A stretch of 64,000 nt of DNA, taken from assembly GCF_035222275.1 (NCBI RefSeq), contig NW_026946359.1, forward strand, positions 2,852,001-2,916,000, read 5' to 3'. The position numbers were made by a program, and so were the translations under genes. The notes beneath the pieces were generated by a model. The model was not told the DNA's origin and made no database searches. It worked only from the letters and a program-made list of their open reading frames with translations. Below are positions 57,117 through 64,000 of this stretch, in pieces. The DNA is from Podospora bellae-mahoneyi. Its lineage: Eukaryota > Ascomycota > Sordariomycetes > Sordariales > Podosporaceae. Numbering within the stretch: position 1 is the stretch's first letter; each line of letters begins with the position of its first letter.

Positions 57117-57192
57117 ATTTGAGGTACATGACTATTTCCCATCTAGGTGATACCCCCAAGATCTCAACCTTCCACGACTTCCATCGCAGAAA

Positions 57193-57526
57193 TTATTTCC
57201 TATCAGGATCCCAGTAAGTCTGGCATCTGCAATAAAGACAGCAAAGCGAGCCGACAGTCTCATCTACCATCTTGACCGCCCCATCGCTGTCGCAATAGAA
57301 TCCTATCCTAGCGCAGCTTTCGGTTGTGCTGGTGGGGATTGATGAGCAGTTGAGGTCATATCGTTTGATCAGTGCCGACCCTGGGGCGACTTCAGTCATG
57401 GGCGAGGAGGCCAGAGTGCTGGTTGCCAGAAGGGTGAGGGTCGGGGCAAGGGTGATGAGCTGATGTGTAGGGGATTGGTTAGTCAAGCGCGTTGATTTCG
57501 TGATTAGAGTCGGGACATACGTTCAT
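57193..57526 (-). CDS. Small secreted cysteine-rich protein, family member 3 (divergent)
   Basis: Exon 1 is ATGAAC (57526-57521). A 61-nt GT-AG intron (57520-57460) follows, then exon 2 (57459-57193), giving 90 residues. The signal peptide is LITLAPTLTLLATSTLA. A KR pair near residue 41 (ALIKRYDLNC) could be a Kex2-type processing site just ahead of the first cysteine. The other two members lack this pair. The spacing is C-x10-C-x6-C-x16-C-x3-C-x-C with GFYCDSDG, and the final block SLCCLYCRC carries a seventh cysteine where the others have Phe. The shared two-codon first exon shows common descent despite low identity in the mature part. Confidence 0.78.
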
Positions 57527-58314
57527 GGTTGCTGATGTGCCAATTTCTGGCAGGCAAGTGTTGCCAATAGAGATGATGTGCGGCAGGATTGTTGTTAATC
57601 CGGCAGATGGTCTGGGTATCTATTCAAGGGAGTATTGATACCTCCCTTCGAATACCCCAACAGAAGTAATGTCTCAGCTGGTGTCTTGCATGATCTGACA
57701 AGACGTTATTAGAGATACACATGTTCTCCACAACTGCAGCTTTAAGAACCTTCATATTTGGTTTGAGCCATGTCTTGATCAGTTTGTGCCCCGGGGTTCT
57801 GGAGAGTATTGGTGTTGAGCACGATACCTACCAACCTACATATCCAGCGAACTGGTTTTCAAGATAACTTATCTAAAGGATCTTGCCGAAATGGTGTCTC
57901 AGGTCATCAGTTGGGCGCATTGTAACTCATGAATGGCCAAGTTAAGAAGCCATTGGCTGTCGATAGGTAACTGGAAGGTGTGAAGAATGAAGCGGTGTCG
58001 ACTTGTTCATTGGTAGTTACCTCGACTCAAAAAACCTGGGAGTAATTTCAGATATTATGTCTCTCATGGCGAGATTGAAACCAAAAATTACAATCAGAAG
58101 GTTATCATTCAATGCAAACAGCTTTAAGTCATTGCAATGCTATGTGTGGTTGTTCCTGAAAAGAAGGGTTAGGGTTCACCGTGCTCAACAGCGATGACGT
58201 ATCTCTCTGTGCTCACTAGTCACAAAGCCGCGAACGCCAACACCTAGCTCTACCCAACAGCGCAACGTGGTCCATGACCTGTCGTCTTGTTTCCATCAAA
58301 GTGCATACCATAAA
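57527..58314. other. Divergent promoter region between family member 3 and the FAS1 gene
   Basis: No gene recognised. It should hold the promoters of both flanking secreted-protein genes. Confidence 0.5.
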
Positions 58315-59057
58315 ATGCGCCCTGCTCTTATTTCTGTCGTTGCTCTGAGTGCCGCCGTTTCCTGTCAACTTGTCGTACCCCTCTTGCAGCAAAGAGCGGA
58401 AGCAGCCCCGCCGTCACAGCGAACTCTCAACCACAATCAAAAGATCATGGACCCCAACAACGGCCCCGGTCCGGCGTTGCCTCCGGACTCCGGAGTTCCG
58501 TCGAGGACTGACCCACCTACGCACTCTGGCGGCGGTGGTGTTATTCTTTCGGATGTGATCGGCCGGGATAGGTCTGTCAACTTATTTGCAGGGTATAGTC
58601 ACCTCAGCATCTTTCTAGTCCGATAAGATTCACTAACATATCGTGGTATAGCTTCATCAGAGATATTGAATCCACCTCGGTTCGGCTTGATGACCCGTCA
58701 AAAAACACAACGGTGCTCGCACCGCTCAACTCTGCGGTGGAGGGCTTACCTCGTAAACCATGGGAAGATCCCAGAGAGTACGGTGCCCTTGGGCCCGATG
58801 CTTATGAAGGAGGTGATGGCCATGAGAGGGCACAGAAAAACATTCAGCGGTTTGTGGAGGCTCACCTTATCCCGGTTGGTATCTGGTCCAAGGGCCAGAA
58901 GGTGAAGACCCTGCTTGGGGATAGGGAGGTGTGGTGGGAAGAAAAGGAAGACGGGACCCGTGTGGTGCAGCCGGGGGATATTGAGGTTGTTGAGGTTTCG
59001 AGCTCTGTTGCGAATGGTGAGGTGTGGATTTTGAAGAAGGTTCGGAATTATGCCTGA
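58315..59057 (+). CDS. Secreted FAS1 (fasciclin) domain protein
   Basis: Exons 58315-58592 and 58652-59057 (59-nt intron) encode 227 residues. MRPALISVVALSAAVSCQL is a signal peptide. A Pro-rich spacer follows, then one FAS1 domain from about residue 80: VILSDVIGRDRSVNLFAGF, NTTVLAPLNSAVEGLPRKPW (the H1-like box) and a C-terminal box ending GEVWILKKV. FAS1 domains mediate adhesion or sit in the wall or vacuole. Similar small single-domain proteins occur across ascomycetes without a firm function. No GPI-anchor signal or transmembrane helix is present at the C-terminus, so it is probably soluble. The ATG was chosen because the signal peptide starts there. Upstream in-frame codons lack an ATG. 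Confidence 0.85.
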
Positions 59058-59581
59058 AGGGGGTTTTGGGGATGTGTTTGTATAGATGTTGGTTTTACAC
59101 AAGCCATGGTTTATGCCGTCTATGACAGGACAGAATGTTTGGCTGAATCGGAGCTCCTGATGTAAGGGAATATATATTCCCTGTATACCTGAATGATACA
59201 TATCCTCACCAGAGACGCCTCCACATCTGATGGCTGGCAGATGGGGTGTACCTTGCATTAGACTTGCTGTCACGTGCAGGGGCATATCGTCATCCCCCTT
59301 ATCCGAGGCCGGTGTTTTCCCGGAGTTGTTGGGCGTTATCGATAAGAATGCGACGGAACTTGCCATCCATTCATTCTGCACAGCAGTGGCTAGCAACACC
59401 TCCTTTCTACACTGGCGAAAACACAGCTGTCTCAGACCAGAAGCCCTTGTCTTGGTAGATGACTTCTTGTGGAAGGCCCATATGATCGCAGTGATAGCTG
59501 TAAGCTGCCCTGTACGCCCCCGTCCGGTGCTTTTATTGATGATCTAAACCTTTGCATAGAGGCTTCGCGCAGCCGTCCACG
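59058..59581. other. Intergenic region upstream of SIN3
   Basis: The FAS1 3' flank and SIN3 promoter. No gene or clear motif seen. Confidence 0.5.
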
Positions 59582-62500
59582 ATGAATAGCCAGCCCCTGC
59601 ACCCAGGCCCCGGAGCCGCCTTTGATCGCGAGCGCGACATGGAGGAGCAACGCCATCGTGCCCTCCAACAGGACGAGATTGCCCGACGGGAACGAGAAAG
59701 AGAGCGCGACCGTGACCGTGACCGCGACCGTGATCGTGACGACGCTGAGCGCCAGCACCGCGAACCCTACCAGCCCGCTGCCCCCCATCACAGCAGTGCC
59801 GGCTCCCTCCCTATCCACCAACCCGTCGCATCCAGAATATCAAACTCCATCACCGGCCCTGGAGGCTTGCTGGCAAATCACAATAATCCTGCCCCCGCTC
59901 TGCCAGTTGGTGGACCTCCCGGCCCTGCGCCTAGTTTTGGTGGAGCGCTTCACTCTGCCGACGCCGGTCGCCCCCCTCAGCATGGCGCCCCCGGAGCTGC
60001 CCCAGCCCCTCCGCACCAAATGTTTGGACCTATGGTACATGGACCAAATGGTCCTCCTCCCAACTCCTTGGGTGGTGCCGGTGGAGGGCCGGGACCAGCT
60101 GCCATCTTCGGCGGGCCGTTGCAGCAGCAGCAGCAGGAGAATGGGCGGGCGCTGGCGCAAGAAGGGGCCCGCAGCATGCAGCAGCTCCCCTTTGGCCCCG
60201 GCGTAAATCCTCCTCATGGCATGACTCCTGGCTCAAATAACATGGGCCAAGGGCAGCAGCCGATCTTGAACGTAGGTGACCTTGCGGTGGTGATGTTGAA
60301 ACGTTGGCGCTGACTGTGACATCACGGAATAGGATGCGTTAAGCTATCTTGATCAGGTGAAGGTTCAGTTCTCCGAACAGCCCGATGTGTACAACAAATT
60401 CTTGGACATTATGAAGGACTTCAAGAGTCAAACGTGGGTGCTCTCTGTTGCGATCTGATTGGTGATGCGAAGAGCAGGTTGACTAACGTGGAGCAGAATC
60501 GACACGCCGGGCGTGATCAATAGGGTGTCCGAGCTTTTCGCTGGCCATCCGACGTTAATCCAAGGGTTCAACACCTTCCTCCCTCCTGGCTATCGCATCG
60601 AGTGCGGCCTGGAGAACAACCCCAATAGCATCCGCGTGACCACCCCATCCGGGTCCATGATTCACTCGATCGGAGCGCCCCGACCAGCGCAACTCGAGCC
60701 AGCACCTCCGACATCGAACCCTCCTCAAGGATACATTGGCACCGTGAGACCTGGGCCGTGGCAGCAGGTTTTGCAACACAGCGTGGAAAGTCCCGAGGCT
60801 ACCTTCAGTGTCCCGGCCCAGAACGGTCCACCAGGGTTCCCTGGCTCAAGCCAGAGCGCGTCTTTCGAAACTAGCCCGAATCAACCAAGATCAGTGCCGG
60901 CGGTTCCCAACGGTTCTGCCCTGAGCCAACCTCCAGTCCCGCGAACAGCACACACTCCAACACCTGGCGCCGGTCCACCAAGTGCAAACGGTTCTGCCGC
61001 TCAGCAGGCCAGCATGGAAAAGCGGGGACCCGTCGAGTTCAACCACGCGATCAGTTACGTGAATAAGATCAAGGTACGCGACTTTTTTTCCCTGTTGCTC
61101 CCGTGCGTATTGTTTCCTATTCGCCTCGAGTCTCAATGGGGCACCTCAATGGGGAGTCGATGGGTCAAGCAAGCACAGAGTGGATACACTTTTTTCTCTC
61201 CCTGGCACAACGCCCATTGACGCCTTCTCTTATTCAGAATCGCTTCCAGGACAAACCCGAAATCTACAAGCAATTCTTGGAGATACTCCAAACGTACCAA
61301 CGCGAGCAAAAGCCCATCCAAGACGTATATTCGCAAGTCACGACGCTCTTCCACTCGGCCCCCGATCTTCTCGAAGACTTCAAACAATTTCTCCCCGAGT
61401 CGGCCGCGCAGAACCGATCCGCCGGTCAGCGACCTGACGAAACGATGCCCATGGCAATCACCACTCCCACGCCCCAGCCCGGCAGTCTCCAGCGCGACGG
61501 TCCCAAGATGCCTCCGGTTGGCAATTTTGCGCCACCGGCGAGCGCCGCGAAGGAGACCAAGAAGCGACGCGCCGAGAAACCTGCGACTGCCGCTTCTGCC
61601 TCTGTCGCGAACGAACAAGCGCAGTCATCTGCTCTCCGCGGATCGTTACCTGCCGCCACGACTGGCAACAAACGGATGAAGGTGACGCACAAGCCCAACA
61701 ATGCCGATGTTGCCTTTATCGAGTCAACTTTGACTCCCACTATGCCCGAGCCTCTCCCTCCCACTCCCATCAACATTTCCCACCAAGACGAGCTTGCGTT
61801 TTTCGAGAAAGTCAAGAAGCATATTGGCAACCGAACCGCCAACACAGAATTCCTCAAGCTGATCAACATGTGGAACAACGACCTGATCGACACACCTACC
61901 TTGGTCTACAAGGCGAACCAGTTTATGGGCGGCAATCCCGAGTTGCTTGCCAGTCTGCGGGCTATCCTCAGGTACGACGACGCCACAGATGATTTCGTCG
62001 AGAACAAACCCGAGCCACCCACGGGCAAGGTTTCCCTGAGCAATTGTCGCGGCTTCGGCCCGAGCTACCGACTCCTCCCTAGAAGGGAACGGCTCAAGCC
62101 TTGCACCGGCCGCGACGAGCTCTGCCAATCGGTTCTCAATGATGAGTGGGCGTCACACCCGACCTGGGCCTCCGAAGACTCCGGTTTTGTTGCCCACAGA
62201 AAGAATGCGTACGAGGAAGGTCTCCACCGTATCGAGGAGGAGCGCCATGACTACGACTTCTTCATCGAGGCTAACCAGAAGTGCATCCAGCTCTTGGAGC
62301 CCATTGCTCACAGTATGCTCAACATGCCGGCGTCAGAAAGACACAACTTCACCATGCCTGTAGGACTCGGAGGGCAGAGTACTTCGATCTACAAGAGGGT
62401 GTTGAAGAAGATTTACGGCCCGGAGAAGGGCTGCGAGGTTGCCAACGACTTGTTCCGAAACCCCTACGCCGTTGTACCTATTGTGTTGGCGCGTTTGAAG

Positions 62501-64000
62501 CAGAAGGACGAGGAGTGGCGGTTTACGCAAAGAGAATGGGAGAAAGTGTGGCAGAACCAGACCGAGGCTATGCACCTCAAGAGTTTGGACCACATGGGTA
62601 TCCAAGTCAAGATCAGCGACAAGCGCAGCCTCTCTGCCAAACATCTCGTTGACAGTATCAAGACCAAGCACGAAGAACAGCGCCGTATCCGTCTTGCAAA
62701 GGGTCAAACCGCACGATACCAGTTTCTCTACAAGCTGGAAGATCAGGGTGTACTCCTCGATTTACTTCGCCTTATGGTGGTCTACGTCAATAGCAATGGC
62801 GGACACAGCGGCGTGGAGAAGAGAAGGATCATCGAGCTCTTCGAGAAGTTTATTCCCACCTTCTTTGACATTCCCGACGAGAAGTTCCAGGAAAGAATCA
62901 ACGACATCGAGGTGGAGTCCGCGGAAGAGGATGAGGATGACGGTACTCCTTTGGAGCTCACCAATGGCCGCAGTCGTCGAAATGGCAAGAAGTCCGACCT
63001 CCTTCGCGGCGTCTTGGATCCCGGCCGCAACGGCAGTCGTAGCAGAGGGCAGAAGGAGGGCAGTGCCGCCTCGGGCAGCAAGGAGACAACACCCGACGTT
63101 GGATCTGCGAACGAGGAAGAGATGCCTGACGCCCCAGAGGATGGCTCCGTTCCTGAGGTGTCGAATGGCCGCTGGCTTCCCACGATCCCACGACCTGCCA
63201 TTGTCGATAAAAGCAAGGGTGATCCAGCGAATGACCTGGTCGATGTGGACGGCGAGTTGAAGGCAGACGCTCCATTCACCCGATCGGTCTACAACTTCTA
63301 CTGCAACCAGACCATCTATGTCTTCTTCACCATCTTCACGACGTTATACAAGCGATTGTTGGATGTCAAGGAGAGCAGAGCGAGCGTTTTCGAGGAGATT
63401 GAGCGTGAGCAGGCTGAGAAGCCAGCCAAGACCTTGGGCACAGTCAACGGTGGCTTGAAGTTCTTTGACCCCACTAACCCAGAGTCCTTCTGGCCAAAGA
63501 CTGTCCAACTGATTGAGGACTACATTGGTGGTGAGGTTGATGAGAACCGGTACCAGGATGTGTTGCGCCACTACTACCTCAAGAGGGGGTGGAAGTTGTA
63601 CACCATTCAGGATGTCCTCAAGTCTCTGTGCCGTCTTGCGCTCCAGTGCAATAACCCGGACGCAAAAGGTGAGAAGGCTAAGGAACTAGTCAAGGCCTTC
63701 CTTGACAGCCGGGCGCAGAGCGAGACGAGTTTCCAGAATGAGATCAGCATGCGCAAGTTTGCCGAAAAGTGCATCAAGGATGGGGAGATGTTTGTCATTA
63801 GCTGGGTATGTTTCCCCTTCCGTGCCTAGTGTTCTTTATTTCACATCAGCTAACCCGTTTTTCCAGAACCCCAAGGGTAAATTCGCCACCACCCGCTGGC
63901 TCCAAAAGGACGAGACAACGTTTTACACGGACGAGATGGAGCGGGTGCAGCAGTGGCAGTACTACATCTCGTCGTACATCCGGATCGAGAACACGGAAGG
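59582..64000 (+). CDS. SIN3: Sin3 transcriptional corepressor, 5' part
   Basis: Exons 59582-60271, 60333-60433, 60497-61073, 61238-63805 and 63867 to beyond the end encode over 1,350 residues. Sin3 is the nuclear scaffold of the Rpd3/HDAC corepressor complexes. The N-terminus is disordered, with an Arg-Asp repeat (RDRDRDRD near residue 45) and a Gln run. PAH1 ([20 protein letters not shown]) spans exons 2-3. PAH2 ([22 protein letters not shown], residues 445-510) is split by a 164-nt intron. PAH3 ([17 protein letters not shown]) is near 640-700. The HDAC-interaction domain starts near 731 ([31 protein letters not shown]). The C-terminal Sin3a region follows ([19 protein letters not shown]). 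All phases fit. The 3' end lies outside the window. Confidence 0.94.

Noticed and set aside
58160-58175. GGGTTAGGGTT telomere-like repeat
   Set aside because: Only about two units, within the range of chance. No further telomeric repeats nearby.
1-64000. Search by eye for CRISPR arrays, bacterial operons, LTRs and 5S rRNA
   Set aside because: None seen. Gene structure is fungal nuclear throughout, and I found no paired long direct repeats or reverse-transcriptase motifs.

Overview
This window is nuclear DNA from a filamentous ascomycete, most likely a Sordariomycete of the Sordariales type. The evidence is short GT-AG introns (about 50-90 nt) with CTAAC-like branch sites, roughly even base composition, and a set of fungal genes: ATG22, MSH3, a CDT-2-like cellodextrin transporter, MSB1, SIN3, TED1/CDC1 and a GH18 chitinase. 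Several proteins closely match what I remember of Neurospora/Chaetomium orthologues. No virus-like element was recognised. One plain DNA transposon relic is present.

Layout. 0-12.5 kb: ATG22 (partial, minus), a DUF3602 protein (minus), an RBR-type E3 ubiquitin ligase (minus), a 1.07-kb inverted-repeat DNA element, the tiny LYR-motif gene SDHAF1/SDH6, and a large low-complexity protein of unknown role. 12.7-20.8 kb: an intron-bearing tRNA-Leu(CAG), then the CDT-2-like transporter between two long gene-poor stretches. 20.8-28 kb: MSH3, tRNA-Val(TAC), the mitochondrial ribosome recycling factor, and a convergent gene for a probable mitochondrial protein. 28-34 kb: 6 kb with no recognisable gene. 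34-44.5 kb: an intracellular GH3 beta-glucosidase with a PA14 insert, TED1/CDC1, and uracil-DNA glycosylase. 44.5-52 kb: a 3.9-kb gap, then MSB1. 53.8-59.1 kb: a secreted-protein island with a GH18 chitinase, three head-to-tail small six-cysteine secreted proteins (plus a relic of a fourth) and a FAS1-domain protein. 59.6 kb to the end: SIN3, running off the window.

Themes. (1) Cellodextrin use: the transporter could import cellodextrins and the cytosolic GH3 enzyme could cleave them. (2) Genome maintenance: MSH3 and UNG both carry an N-terminal PCNA-binding PIP box, and the MSH3 promoter has a tandem 31-bp repeat with MCB-like ACGCG cores. (3) Cell wall and secretome: chitinase, the small cysteine-rich family and FAS1 lie side by side. 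The small secreted family is the best candidate here for something undescribed. Its members share a two-codon first exon, a phase-0 intron and a fixed cysteine spacing.

All splice sites were assigned by eye, from frame continuity, GT/AG signals and remembered family sequence. No alignment or search was run.
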